DNA of 64,000 nt, taken from Calothrix sp. NIES-4105. GTDB taxonomy: Bacteria; Cyanobacteriota; Cyanobacteriia; Cyanobacteriales; Nostocaceae. Both the position numbers and the translations under genes were made by a program. This document shows, piece after piece, positions 18,611 to 28,027 of this stretch. Positions within the stretch are counted from its first letter, which is position 1. Each line of letters starts with the position of its first letter. The notes under the pieces are model-generated. The model saw only the letters and a list, made by a program, of their open reading frames with translations, did no database searches and was not told the DNA's origin. Where the stretch lies: positions 5,035,614 through 5,099,613 of the forward strand of contig NZ_AP018290.1 in the NCBI RefSeq assembly GCF_002368415.1, given 5' to 3'.

Positions 18611-19555
18611 ATGGCTGAATTTTTTAATACTTATGGTTCGTTGATAGTCTCGATGGTGTTAGGCGCCTTACTCGGATTATCATTATATTTACCTTTGATG
18701 GCAGGACAGTTATCGCTGGCGAGTCCTGGTTTTTATGCGCTAGGTGGATATATTGCGGCAATTTTATCGACGACTGTTTTTAATACGGGCGCCGGATTTC
18801 CTGTATATTTGCTTCTACTTGAGATGGTAATTGCTGGTGTAGTGTCGGGGTTGTTAGGGGTAGCTGTGGGTATTCCTGCTTTGCGGTTGCGAGGTATTTA
18901 TTTGGCTATTGCGACTATTGCGCTTGTAGAAGTACTGCGGGTGTTAGCGCTTAATTTAGATATTACAGGTGGCGCCGTTGGTATTTTTAATATTCCTCAA
19001 CCTTTTTCAAGTCAAATTGAGTATTTATGGGTTGCTTTGCCTTTGTTAGTTGTAGCAATGGTATTAATTTATCGTTTGGAACGAGTACGTGTAGGTAAAG
19101 CATTAATTGCAATTCGCGAAGATGAGCTAGCTGCGGGGTCAATGGGTATCAATCCGACTTACTATAAGGTATTGGCTTTTACTTTAGGGACAATATTAGC
19201 CGGTGTTGTTGGTGCTATTAGCGCTCATTTCCTTAATACTTGGAACGCGCGTCAGGGTACTTTTGATGCGAGTATTATTTATTTGACTTTTGTGTTGATT
19301 GGTGGTTCGAGGACTTTTTTGGGGTCGGTGGTTGGTGGGATGGTGTTTACTGCTTTGCCGGAGGTGTTGAGGGGGTTGGCTGATACGGGTGGTTTGCCTG
19401 TTTGGTTGGCTCAGTTTTTACGCGATGGTCGGTTGATTATTTTTGGGGTGTTAATTGTTGTGGGGACTATATTTTTTCCGCAAGGGTTGGTGACTCCAAG
19501 GGTTTTTGGAAGAATGAACCACAAAGGCACAAAGGACACAAAGAAAAGAGTATGA
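18611..19555 (+). CDS. livM: Branched-chain amino-acid ABC transporter permease LivM
   Basis: A 314-residue permease with [28 protein letters not shown] at the start, [19 protein letters not shown] in the middle and [15 protein letters not shown] near the end. It starts four bases after livH stops and overlaps livG by four bases (ATGA). The last residues ([12 protein letters not shown]) are encoded by an intergenic-type repeat, AACCACAAAGGCACAAAGG at 19517, that has been read into the gene end. Confidence 0.92.
   Translation: MAEFFNTYGSLIVSMVLGALLGLSLYLPLMAGQLSLASPGFYALGGYIAAILSTTVFNTGAGFPVYLLLLEMVIAGVVSGLLGVAVGIPALRLRGIYLAIATIALVEVLRVLALNLDITGGAVGIFNIPQPFSSQIEYLWVALPLLVVAMVLIYRLERVRVGKALIAIREDELAAGSMGINPTYYKVLAFTLGTILAGVVGAISAHFLNTWNARQGTFDASIIYLTFVLIGGSRTFLGSVVGGMVFTALPEVLRGLADTGGLPVWLAQFLRDGRLIIFGVLIVVGTIFFPQGLVTPRVFGRMNHKGTKDTKKRV
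19517..19543. repeat. Left arm of a 27-bp inverted repeat flanking livG
   Basis: AACCACAAAGGCACAAAGG plus ACACAAAG is the exact reverse complement of 20350-20376. It encodes the livM C-terminus and sits directly before the livG start. Confidence 0.85.
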
Positions 19556-20319
19556 GTGATATTATTTTGGAGTCACAGTCGTTGACGCGCCGTTTTGGTG
19601 GTTTAGTGGCGGTTAACAATGTTTCGTTTTCTGTGTATGAGCATGAAATATTTGGGCTAATTGGTCCAAATGGCGCCGGCAAGACTACTTTATTTAATTT
19701 GATTACTGGTTTGATTTCTCCTTCAGATGGTAAATTAGTTTATAAGGGGGCAGTGGTATCTCAGAAAAAGCCTCATGAGATTGCATCGTTAGGTATTGCC
19801 CGAACTTTTCAGAACATCCGTTTGTTTGGTGAGCTTTCCGCTTTAGAAAATGTCGTTATTGGTAGACATTTACATACTAAGAGTGGAATATTTACAGGTG
19901 TGTTTGGAATACCACCAGCACCTAAAGAAGAAATTCAAAGCAAGCAAAAAGCTTTAGAGTTACTCGAACTAGTAGGTTTACATGAGCGCGCGTATGAAAG
20001 TGCAAAAAACTTTCCATACGGTGACCAACGTCGTCTAGAAATAGCGCGCGCACTAGCACTCGAACCAGAAATACTCCTACTTGATGAACCAGCAGCAGGA
20101 ATGAACCCCAGCGAAAAACAACAACTGAGCGACTTTATCCGGCAAATACGTAACACATTCAACCTAACCATTATCCTTATCGAACACCACGTCCCCCTAG
20201 TCATGGGACTATGTTCACGTATAGCCGTATTAAACTTCGGTCAACTAATAGCACTAGACAAACCAGACATAGTAAGAAACAACCCAGCCGTCATCGAAGC
20301 CTACCTAGGAAACGAATAA
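19552..20319 (+). CDS. livG: Branched-chain amino-acid ABC transporter ATPase LivG
   Basis: A 255-residue ABC ATPase. Walker A is GPNGAGKTT, the signature region [15 protein letters not shown], Walker [14 protein letters not shown], and the switch His is in LIEHHVPLV. The signature PYGDQRR in place of LSGGQ is typical of LivG. The start ATG 19552 overlaps the livM stop; the longer frame from 19402 is livM in another register. Its upstream AAAGAG lies just past the 27-bp repeat, so the repeat boundary may influence initiation. Confidence 0.93.
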   Translation: MSDIILESQSLTRRFGGLVAVNNVSFSVYEHEIFGLIGPNGAGKTTLFNLITGLISPSDGKLVYKGAVVSQKKPHEIASLGIARTFQNIRLFGELSALENVVIGRHLHTKSGIFTGVFGIPPAPKEEIQSKQKALELLELVGLHERAYESAKNFPYGDQRRLEIARALALEPEILLLDEPAAGMNPSEKQQLSDFIRQIRNTFNLTIILIEHHVPLVMGLCSRIAVLNFGQLIALDKPDIVRNNPAVIEAYLGNE

Positions 20320-20349
20320 CCCTCTCTTCCTTCCTTTCTTTCTTTCTTC

Positions 20350-20376
20350 CTTTGTGTCCTTTGTGCCTTTGTGGTT
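20350..20376. repeat. Right arm of a 27-bp inverted repeat flanking livG
   Basis: Perfect reverse complement of 19517-19543, in the gap between livG and livF and preceded by a CTTTCTTTC-rich run (20330-20349). Together the arms bracket livG. Confidence 0.85.
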
Positions 20377-20389
20377 CATTAAATAATAT

Positions 20390-21106
20390 ATGAATACTAT
20401 TACAATCCTAGAAACAAAAAACCTCTGTGTAAACTACTCCGGCATCCAAGCCCTAAAAAACATCAACTTATATATAAACAGCGGCGAAGTAGTCACCCTA
20501 ATAGGCGCCAACGGAGCCGGAAAAACAACCACCTTACGAGCCATCTCCAAAATCATCAATATAAAGAGCGGCGAAATAATCTACTCAGGACGCAACATAG
20601 TCCGGCGCCCACCTCACGAAATCGTACAATTAGGTATAGCCCATTCCCCCGAAGGACGACGAGTCTTAGCACGACAAACCGTATACGATAACTTATTACT
20701 AGGCGCCTTCATTCACAACAACAAAGCCAATATCCAAACAGATATAAAACATCAATTTGAATTATTTCCAAGACTAGCCGAACGTCGTAACCAACTAGCA
20801 GGAACCCTCAGCGGAGGAGAACAGCAAATGCTAGCCATTGCGCGCGCACTAATGAGTAGACCCAAACTATTATTACTCGACGAACCCAGCTTAGGATTGG
20901 CGCCAGCAATAGTCAAAGAAATCTTTACAATTATCCAAAATCTACGTGAAACAGGTGTAACTATTTTACTTGTCGAACAAAACGCCAATCTAGCTCTACA
21001 AATAGCCGACAGAGGATATGTACTAGAGGCAGGTAGTATAACATTAACAGGCGCCGCATCAGAATTAATTACAGATGAACGTGTGATGAAAGCTTACTTA
21101 GGTTAA
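20390..21106 (+). CDS. livF: Branched-chain amino-acid ABC transporter ATPase LivF
   Basis: A 238-residue ABC ATPase. Walker A is GANGAGKTT, the signature LSGGEQQMLAIARAL, and Walker B LLLLDEPSLGLAP. HSPEGRRVLARQTVYDNLLLGA is characteristic of LivF. It is the last gene of the operon and completes the transporter (binding protein, two permeases, two ATPases). Its stop shares TTAA with the stop of the convergent P450 gene. Confidence 0.93.
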   Translation: MNTITILETKNLCVNYSGIQALKNINLYINSGEVVTLIGANGAGKTTTLRAISKIINIKSGEIIYSGRNIVRRPPHEIVQLGIAHSPEGRRVLARQTVYDNLLLGAFIHNNKANIQTDIKHQFELFPRLAERRNQLAGTLSGGEQQMLAIARALMSRPKLLLLDEPSLGLAPAIVKEIFTIIQNLRETGVTILLVEQNANLALQIADRGYVLEAGSITLTGAASELITDERVMKAYLG

Positions 21107-22305
21107 ACAGGTGTAAATTTAATGTGGAGATTTTTTAAACCACGAGCAAAAAATCCATATTCTTCAGGCAATTCATCATTGACAAACTGCATATTTTGCA
21201 TACTATCTAATAATAAGTTTGTTGCAATAATTACTTCTTCTCTTGCCAATTTTGTACCAATACAAAAATGTTTTCCTCCACCAAAAGCAAGATGATTTGC
21301 GGCGCCCGAAAATGCTCGATTCACGTCTAAATCCTGGCGAAAAATGTTAAAATTATCAGGCTCAGAATATTTGCGAGGGTCGCGATTAGCAGCAGCGATT
21401 AATCCGATTACCATTGAATTTGCAGGAATAGTGCCACCTGTCATTTTTACATCTTCAAGCGTCAAACGCATCAACCACTGTATAGGAGGTGAATAACGTA
21501 GCGTTTCTGTAAAAGCTCTCTCAACTAGACTGCGGTCTGCAAGAACTTTTTGTAACTGTTCTCGGTTTACAATCAAATTTCTAAACATTAAAGCTAGTGC
21601 TTTATCTGTCGTTTCTCCACCTGCACCAAACAATAACATTGCCAGCGATGTAATTTCGTCATCAGTTAACTTGATACCGTCTATTTCAGCTATACATAAG
21701 CTAGATAGTAAATCATCTTCTGAATTTTGCTGTTTTCGCTTAATAATTGGCACCAAGTAAGCTTGAAACTCTTTACTAGATTGTAAACCAGCCGCAGTTA
21801 CATCTGGATTTTTTGATAAATTTGAAAGAAAATTGCTGATATCTATACACCATTTCTTTAGGAGTGGCATATCGTCCTTCGGTAAACCAAGTATAGTTCT
21901 GATTACGTTAAGAGGATAAATACTAGTGAACTCTTCAACTAGTTCCACTTCTCCTCTGCTGCTAAATTTACTCAGTAAATCTCTACCATTTTCTTCAATT
22001 AGTGGCAAAAACTTTTCGTTTAACTTGTAACTGCCAAGCGCTTGTATCACTAAATTACGATTTGTTGCATGTTGTCTGCCGTCCATTTGTACCATCGTTC
22101 GACCATACACTGGTTCAAACTGCGCTTCTGCATGACGACTGGAAAATGCAGGGTCTTTAAACGCGCGCTCTACATCTTCGTAACGACTAACTACATAACT
22201 GTTAGTAGCTTCATGAAAAAACAACGGATAATTCTCACGTATATTTTCATACAACTGGTAGGGAGATTTATCAAACTCAGCTGAGAGGATATTAGGCGCC
22301 TGCAT
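21103..22305 (-). CDS. Cytochrome P450
   Basis: A 400-residue soluble P450 of the bacterial type. The heme-ligand loop is FGGGKHFCIGTKLA with the axial Cys, the K-helix is ETLRYSPP, and the I-helix is LLFGAGGETTDKAL for oxygen activation. It catalyses an NAD(P)H-dependent monooxygenation using a separate ferredoxin and reductase; the substrate is unknown. No tailoring or biosynthetic neighbours are present, only the convergent amino-acid transporter, so secondary metabolism is not indicated by context. Confidence 0.92.
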   Translation of the reverse strand: MQAPNILSAEFDKSPYQLYENIRENYPLFFHEATNSYVVSRYEDVERAFKDPAFSSRHAEAQFEPVYGRTMVQMDGRQHATNRNLVIQALGSYKLNEKFLPLIEENGRDLLSKFSSRGEVELVEEFTSIYPLNVIRTILGLPKDDMPLLKKWCIDISNFLSNLSKNPDVTAAGLQSSKEFQAYLVPIIKRKQQNSEDDLLSSLCIAEIDGIKLTDDEITSLAMLLFGAGGETTDKALALMFRNLIVNREQLQKVLADRSLVERAFTETLRYSPPIQWLMRLTLEDVKMTGGTIPANSMVIGLIAAANRDPRKYSEPDNFNIFRQDLDVNRAFSGAANHLAFGGGKHFCIGTKLAREEVIIATNLLLDSMQNMQFVNDELPEEYGFFARGLKNLHIKFTPV

Positions 22306-22337
22306 ATTTTAACTTTGTGGTTTAACGAGATTCCCTA

Positions 22338-22370
22338 AGATTCCCGACTTCTTAAAGAAGTTGAGAATCT
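22338..22370. repeat. AGATTCCCGACTTCTT hairpin repeat
   Basis: AGATTCCCGACTTCTT and AAGAAGTTGAGAATCT form a 16-bp stem with two mismatches and almost no loop, in the divergent promoter region between the P450 and the giant kinase. It resembles a dispersed cyanobacterial palindrome. Confidence 0.55.
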
Positions 22371-22481
22371 GAACTGAACGAACATTTTTACATAAAAACT
22401 GTTGAAAATACTGATAACTTTCACTCACTTTTTGGGAACTCTATAGTGTAAAGAATTATTTTGCAAGTCTCAGGTGAAATT

Positions 22482-25400
22482 ATGCTGCCCATAGCAATTC
22501 CTGGTTATGAAATTACCGAAGTCATCCGTGAAGGCTTAAATACAGTCATATACCGAGGTATGTCTAATCAACAGCAAGTTATTCTTAAAGTTTTGAAAGC
22601 AGAATATCCTAGTTTAGAACAAATTACTCGCCTCAAGCACGAATATAAAGTTACAGAAAATCTTGATTTAGATGGAGTCGTCAAAGTTTACGGTTTAGAA
22701 ACGTACCAAAACCGTTTAATTTTAGTTGCAGAAGACTTTGGTGGTATTTCCCTCAAGGAATTTTTAACTTCATACAAATCAGAAAAAACATCTTTGATTA
22801 TCTTTCTCAGCATCGCTGTACAGTTAGCGCAAGGACTAGTATCGCTACACAAAAACCAAATTATTCACAAAGACATCAAACCAGCTAATATCATTATCAA
22901 CCCTCAAACAAGACAAGTAAAACTAACAGACTTCAGTATTGCGAGTCGTCTTAGTCAAGAAACTGCGTGTTTGACAAACCCAAACCAATTAGAGGGAACT
23001 CTTGCATATGCGTCTCCTGAGCAAACGGGGAGAATGAATCGGTCAGTAGATTTTCGTAGTGATTTTTACTCATTGGGTGTAACTTTTTATGAAATGCTTA
23101 CAGGTCAGTTACCGTTTATTAGCAATGACCCCTTGGAATTAGTACATTGCCATCTTGCCAAACAACCAACTCCAATTCAGGAATTAAATTTAGAAGTTCC
23201 GACAGTTTTGGTAGAAATTGTGAGTAAACTGATGGAAAAAAATGCTGAAGACCGCTATCAAAGCGCCGAAGGGCTTTTGGCAGATTTGCAGCAGTGTTTA
23301 TTGGAGTTAAAACAAGGTAAAATTACTTGCTTTATACCAGGAGAATATGATAAAGCTTCTCGACTACTTATTTCTCAAAAACTCTACGGACGAGAAAAGC
23401 AGGTAGAAATTTTGCTTGAAGCTTTTGAACGGGTAAGCAATGGTAAATTTGAACTAGTAGTGGTGGGTGGTTATTCTGGAATTGGCAAAACAGCATTAAT
23501 TAACGAAATTCTCCGAGGGTTAACTCATCGCAAAGGATACTTTGCCTGTGGAAAGTTCGACCAATTTCAGCGTAATGTTCCTCTTGCTGCTTCAATACAA
23601 GCTCATCGAGATTTAATACGTCAACTTTTGACCGAAAGTGAGGAGCATTTACAGTATTGGAGAGAAAAGTTTATTGCCGCAAGTGGCGCCAACGCTCAAC
23701 TCATCATTAATATTATTCCAGAACTGGAGCTAATTATAGGCGCCCAACCACCTGTAGTAGAATTAGGGGCAATCGAAACAGCTAACCGTTTAAATCAAAC
23801 ATTCCAACAGTTTTCTCAAGTTTTTCAAAGTTCCAATCATCCGGTAGTGTTATTTTTGGATGATTTGCAATGGGCAGATATAGCTTCACTGCAAGCGTTA
23901 CAAACGTTTATGAGTGATTCGACAAATTCTTATTGCCTTGTTATTGCTGCTTATCGCGATAACGAAGTGAGTTCTACCCATCCTTTTATGCAAACGGTAG
24001 AAGCAATTCGTCATACTAAAGCAAAAATTAGTGAAATTAAGCTCACACCATTATTGCTTGATGATGTCACGCAACTAGTAGCTGATACACTACGCGCGTC
24101 AATAGATGTTACGTCTTTAGCAAGCTTGTTATTTGAGAAAACCCAAGGAAACCCTTTTTTCTTAACGCAGTTACTCAAGTCGTTGTATGATTCGGGGTTG
24201 CTGTGGTTTAAGACCCCCCTTTCATCCCCTCTACAGGGAGGACAGAGGGGAGTATGGCAGTGGGATTTAGAGAAAATTCATAAACTTGGTGCAACTGATA
24301 ACGTTGTTGAGTTGATGATTAATAAAATTCATAAACTTGCGGCGCCAACACAAAAGATATTACAATTAGCTGCGTGTATTGGTAACAAGTTCGATTTAGA
24401 AACCCTAGCTACAGTAGCACAACAGTCATACTCATCAGTTGCTGAGGATTTATGGTCAGCGCTCACCGTAGGTTTAATTGTACCTGTAGGAAATAATTAC
24501 CGTTTGCCACAGGTATTTGGCGCCCAAGAAATAGCAGAAGTTATTCAGGCTAAAAATATTGAATATAGTTTCTTGCATGACCGGGTACAGCAAGCAGCTT
24601 ATGCGCTAATTACAGAAGACCAAAAACAAGCTACTCATCTGAAAATTGGAAGATTGCTACTACAAAAGTTTTTCATTGTTTCATCAACAGAAGAACTAGA
24701 AGCCCAAGTTTTTAATATTGTTAATCATTTAAATATTGGGATTGATTTAATACTAGAATCATCGGAAAAAACTGAGTTAGTAAAACTCAATTTAATTGCA
24801 GTGCAAAAAGCGAAAGCGTCAGCAGCGTATGATGCTGCATTAAAGTATTGCTGTACTAGTTTATCATTGTTATCAGATGAGAGTTGGCAAACCAACTATG
24901 ATTTAACCTTGGCATTGCACGAAAAAGCAACCGAAGCAGCATATTTCTGTCGTGAATTTGAGCAAATGCAAAAATTTGGTGAAATTGTTAAACAAAATGC
25001 TCAAACTACGCTTGATAAAGTCAAAGTTTATTATTTTTACATTCTCGCCTATATTGCTCAGAAACAACTGCCCGAATCAATAGCTATCGGATTAGAAATT
25101 TTGGAATTGTTGGGAATGCTTTTTCCTAACTCACCAACTGAAGCTGACATTCAGCAAGCATTAACAGAGACAATCTTGTTAGCTCCAAAATCAGGAATTG
25201 CGTCACTAATTGATTTACCATTAATGACTAATCCTAAATCATTAGCAATTTTACAAATATTAGATGCGATTAGTTCAACAACTTATTTCCTCAACCCTCC
25301 ATTGTACACACTTACAACTTTGGCAATGGTGAAATTATCAATGCACGATGGTAATACACCTCTATCCCCAGTTATCTATAGTCAATACGGCTGTATTCTT

Positions 25401-27875
25401 AATGCTATTATAAACGATATAGAATCAACTTATCAGCTTGGAAATTTAGCATTAAATCTACTGAATACTTTAGCTGACCAGACCTATGCTCCTAAAACTC
25501 TATTTATTACAGCGACTTTTTCAACACATTGGAAATCTCATTTTAGTGAGAGTTTAGCACTGTTTAACCTTGGAGGACAAAAAGCTTTATTAGTTGGAGA
25601 CTTTGAATACGGCGCCTGGAATTATGTCTATGAATGTCGTACATCGCTTTTAATAGGCAAGCCACTTAGTGAGGTAATGGACAAAATTTCAATTTTCAAA
25701 GCAGAAATTCAAAAAAATCAACAGCAAGTTTCTTTAAATCATATTGAAATGCTAGAGCAGATGGTTATTAATTTGATGCAAGAGAGTAATAACCCATCTT
25801 GTTTAATTGGTGATGTATACAATGAAGAAAAATCATTAGTTGACTATTATAACATTCAAGACGGATTTTCGCTTGTAACTTTGCATCTGTACAAGCTGAC
25901 TTTGAGTTTCCTTTTTGACTTATATGAGCAAGCTATTGAAAATGTAGAGAAATCAGTCGATTACTTAGCTGCTGCATCTGCAATAGATATTGCTCAATTT
26001 TACCTTTACTCTTCACTTTCATATTTAGCACTTTATACTTATGTCAATGCTGCACAGCAAAATCAATACATACAAATAGTTGGAGCAAACCAGGCAAAAA
26101 TGCAAGAATGGGCACATCATGCGCCGATGAATTATTTACACAAGTTTCAATTAGTAGAAGCAGAAAAATGTCGGGTATTAGGACAAATTCAGCAAGCAAT
26201 GGATTTATATGATTTAGCAATTCAAGGTGCATCAGAAAACAATTATATTCAAGAATTAGCGCTAAGTAACGAACTTGCTGCTAAATTCTATATGTCTTTA
26301 GGTAAGAAAAAAATTGCTAAAGTATATATGGGTGAAGCTCATTACTACTATACGAAATGGGGGGCAAATACCAAAGTCAAGCATTTGGAAAAACGCTATT
26401 CAGATTTAATTACTTATAACCAAGAAATAGTAAATACCAATTCGACAATCACTACTATATCAGCAAAAACTCAAACAGCGACTAGTACATCTAGTCATAG
26501 TGAATTATTAGACTTTGCCACTGTTATCAAAGTATCCGAAGCTATCCAAAGTGAAATTAACTTAGAAAATTTACCTTGCACCCTTCTGCATATTATATCG
26601 GAAAACGCAGGCGCCCAAAAAGGTTGTTTAATTTTAGAGAAAAATAATCATTTATATATTGAGGCAATTCAAAATAATCAAAGCAAGCGTATATCCATAC
26701 CTGTTGAAAGTTCTGAAGATGTACCAATCTCTTTGATTAACTATGTAGCGAGAATTCAAGACGCTATAGTCATAAATCATGCAACTCTTGAAAAAATTTG
26801 TCAAAATGACCCTTACATTATTAGCCAAGAACCCAAATCAATACTATGCACACCAATTCTCACGCAGCGTAAATTAATCGGTGTACTCTATCTTGAAAAT
26901 AATTTAACTTATAATGCATTTACACCCGCGCGGTTACAATTATTAAAAATTCTAACATCTCAAGCCGCAATTGCAATTAAAAATGCTCGTCTTTATCATC
27001 GCGCGCAAGAAAAATCCAATGATTTAGAACAAGCACTGCTTAAACTCCAGCAAACTCAAAGTCAACTCGTACACACAGAAAAAATTTCATCTCTAGGACA
27101 AATGGTTGCAGGGGTAGCGCATGAAGTCAACAACCCTGTAGGATTTATTAATGGGAACTTAGCTCACGTAAATCAGTATGTTGATGACTTAGTAAACCTA
27201 CTAAATTTATATCAAAAACACTTACCATCACCACCAGCCGAAATTGAAGAAGAAATAGAAACAATAGATTTAGAGTACCTTCTAGAAGATTTGCCCAAGA
27301 TGATTTCTTCAATGAAATTAGGCACAACACGCATTAAAGAGATAATGCAATCACTGCGTAACTTTTCTCGTAATGACGGAGATGATAAACGCGCGGTTGA
27401 CATTCACGAGGGTATCGAAGCAACTTTAATGATATTATCTCATAAACTAAAAGCTAAACCCGAACGTCCAGCAATTGAAATAATCAAAAATTATAGTGAC
27501 TTACCACCAGTTGACTGCTTTCCAGGACAACTCAACCAAGTATTTATGAACCTGATAGCAAACGCAATTGACGCATTAGAAGAGACAAATCAAGGTAAGA
27601 GCTATCAACAAATCAATAATCAAATTACCATCACCACAACAGCAAAAAACGGGTGGGTAACAATAAGCATAGCAGATAACGGTATGGGAATGGCAGAAGA
27701 AATAAAGCAAAAACTATTTAATGCATTCTTCACCACAAAACCAGAAGGTAAAGGCACAGGTTTAGGACTTTCTATCAGCCACAAAATCGTAGTCGAAAAG
27801 CACAATGGTAAATTATATTGTGAGTCACTACCTGGAAAAGGAACAAAATTCATTATTGAAATTCCACTAGGTTAG
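22482..27875 (+). CDS. Giant Ser/Thr kinase - AAA ATPase - GAF - histidine kinase
   Basis: A 1797-residue cytoplasmic signalling hybrid. The N-terminal protein kinase (about 1-265) has IHKDIKPANIII and TDFSIASRL, where the usual DFG is DFS, and SPEQTGRMNR. An AAA-type ATPase has Walker A GGYSGIGKTA near 330 and FLDDLQWAD. A long helical region that looks like repeats follows, to about 1320. A GAF domain lies at about 1340-1500, then a histidine kinase with H-box GVAHEVNNP (His about 1547), N-box NAIDAL and G-box GTGLGLSIS (about 1756). The start is ATG 22482 after AGGTGA; TTG 22461 is an alternative. It belongs to the cyanobacterial HstK-like group. No response regulator is adjacent. Confidence 0.92.
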   Translation: MLPIAIPGYEITEVIREGLNTVIYRGMSNQQQVILKVLKAEYPSLEQITRLKHEYKVTENLDLDGVVKVYGLETYQNRLILVAEDFGGISLKEFLTSYKSEKTSLIIFLSIAVQLAQGLVSLHKNQIIHKDIKPANIIINPQTRQVKLTDFSIASRLSQETACLTNPNQLEGTLAYASPEQTGRMNRSVDFRSDFYSLGVTFYEMLTGQLPFISNDPLELVHCHLAKQPTPIQELNLEVPTVLVEIVSKLMEKNAEDRYQSAEGLLADLQQCLLELKQGKITCFIPGEYDKASRLLISQKLYGREKQVEILLEAFERVSNGKFELVVVGGYSGIGKTALINEILRGLTHRKGYFACGKFDQFQRNVPLAASIQAHRDLIRQLLTESEEHLQYWREKFIAASGANAQLIINIIPELELIIGAQPPVVELGAIETANRLNQTFQQFSQVFQSSNHPVVLFLDDLQWADIASLQALQTFMSDSTNSYCLVIAAYRDNEVSSTHPFMQTVEAIRHTKAKISEIKLTPLLLDDVTQLVADTLRASIDVTSLASLLFEKTQGNPFFLTQLLKSLYDSGLLWFKTPLSSPLQGGQRGVWQWDLEKIHKLGATDNVVELMINKIHKLAAPTQKILQLAACIGNKFDLETLATVAQQSYSSVAEDLWSALTVGLIVPVGNNYRLPQVFGAQEIAEVIQAKNIEYSFLHDRVQQAAYALITEDQKQATHLKIGRLLLQKFFIVSSTEELEAQVFNIVNHLNIGIDLILESSEKTELVKLNLIAVQKAKASAAYDAALKYCCTSLSLLSDESWQTNYDLTLALHEKATEAAYFCREFEQMQKFGEIVKQNAQTTLDKVKVYYFYILAYIAQKQLPESIAIGLEILELLGMLFPNSPTEADIQQALTETILLAPKSGIASLIDLPLMTNPKSLAILQILDAISSTTYFLNPPLYTLTTLAMVKLSMHDGNTPLSPVIYSQYGCILNAIINDIESTYQLGNLALNLLNTLADQTYAPKTLFITATFSTHWKSHFSESLALFNLGGQKALLVGDFEYGAWNYVYECRTSLLIGKPLSEVMDKISIFKAEIQKNQQQVSLNHIEMLEQMVINLMQESNNPSCLIGDVYNEEKSLVDYYNIQDGFSLVTLHLYKLTLSFLFDLYEQAIENVEKSVDYLAAASAIDIAQFYLYSSLSYLALYTYVNAAQQNQYIQIVGANQAKMQEWAHHAPMNYLHKFQLVEAEKCRVLGQIQQAMDLYDLAIQGASENNYIQELALSNELAAKFYMSLGKKKIAKVYMGEAHYYYTKWGANTKVKHLEKRYSDLITYNQEIVNTNSTITTISAKTQTATSTSSHSELLDFATVIKVSEAIQSEINLENLPCTLLHIISENAGAQKGCLILEKNNHLYIEAIQNNQSKRISIPVESSEDVPISLINYVARIQDAIVINHATLEKICQNDPYIISQEPKSILCTPILTQRKLIGVLYLENNLTYNAFTPARLQLLKILTSQAAIAIKNARLYHRAQEKSNDLEQALLKLQQTQSQLVHTEKISSLGQMVAGVAHEVNNPVGFINGNLAHVNQYVDDLVNLLNLYQKHLPSPPAEIEEEIETIDLEYLLEDLPKMISSMKLGTTRIKEIMQSLRNFSRNDGDDKRAVDIHEGIEATLMILSHKLKAKPERPAIEIIKNYSDLPPVDCFPGQLNQVFMNLIANAIDALEETNQGKSYQQINNQITITTTAKNGWVTISIADNGMGMAEEIKQKLFNAFFTTKPEGKGTGLGLSISHKIVVEKHNGKLYCESLPGKGTKFIIEIPLG
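24209..24254. repeat. CCCCTCTG repeat captured inside the kinase gene
   Basis: AGACCCCCCTTTCATCCCCT, a spacer and GGACAGAGGGGAGT form an inverted repeat of the 6770 and 47023 family. It is translated in frame as KTPLSSPLQGGQRGV between the ATPase core and the helical region. Confidence 0.6.
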
Positions 27876-27912
27876 GAACAGGAACCTAAACACAGCAAAA
27901 ATGTTTTATCAT

Positions 27913-28022
27913 TAGTAGTATTCTGGTAGGTTCGTAGTTGTTGCTCTAGCCCTCTAAATTCATGTTTTTGAAGCGCTGAAGCGCTACTACGTACTTATTA
28001 AAACTATTGACACAGACTACTA
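27913..28022. repeat. MITE-like element, family A
   Basis: Its right end CTACTACGTACTTATTAAAA continuing to TTGACACAGACTACTA is the inverse of the left end of the element at 47940 (TAGTAGTCTGTGTCA...). The left end is more degenerate. It sits six bases from the stop codon of the next minus-strand gene, at the edge of the HIP1-type block. Confidence 0.6.
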
Positions 28023-28027
28023 CCTCC

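Noticed and set aside
19402-19551. N-terminal extension of livG
   Set aside because: It is livM coding sequence in another register; the conserved LivG start with ATGA overlap is at 19552.
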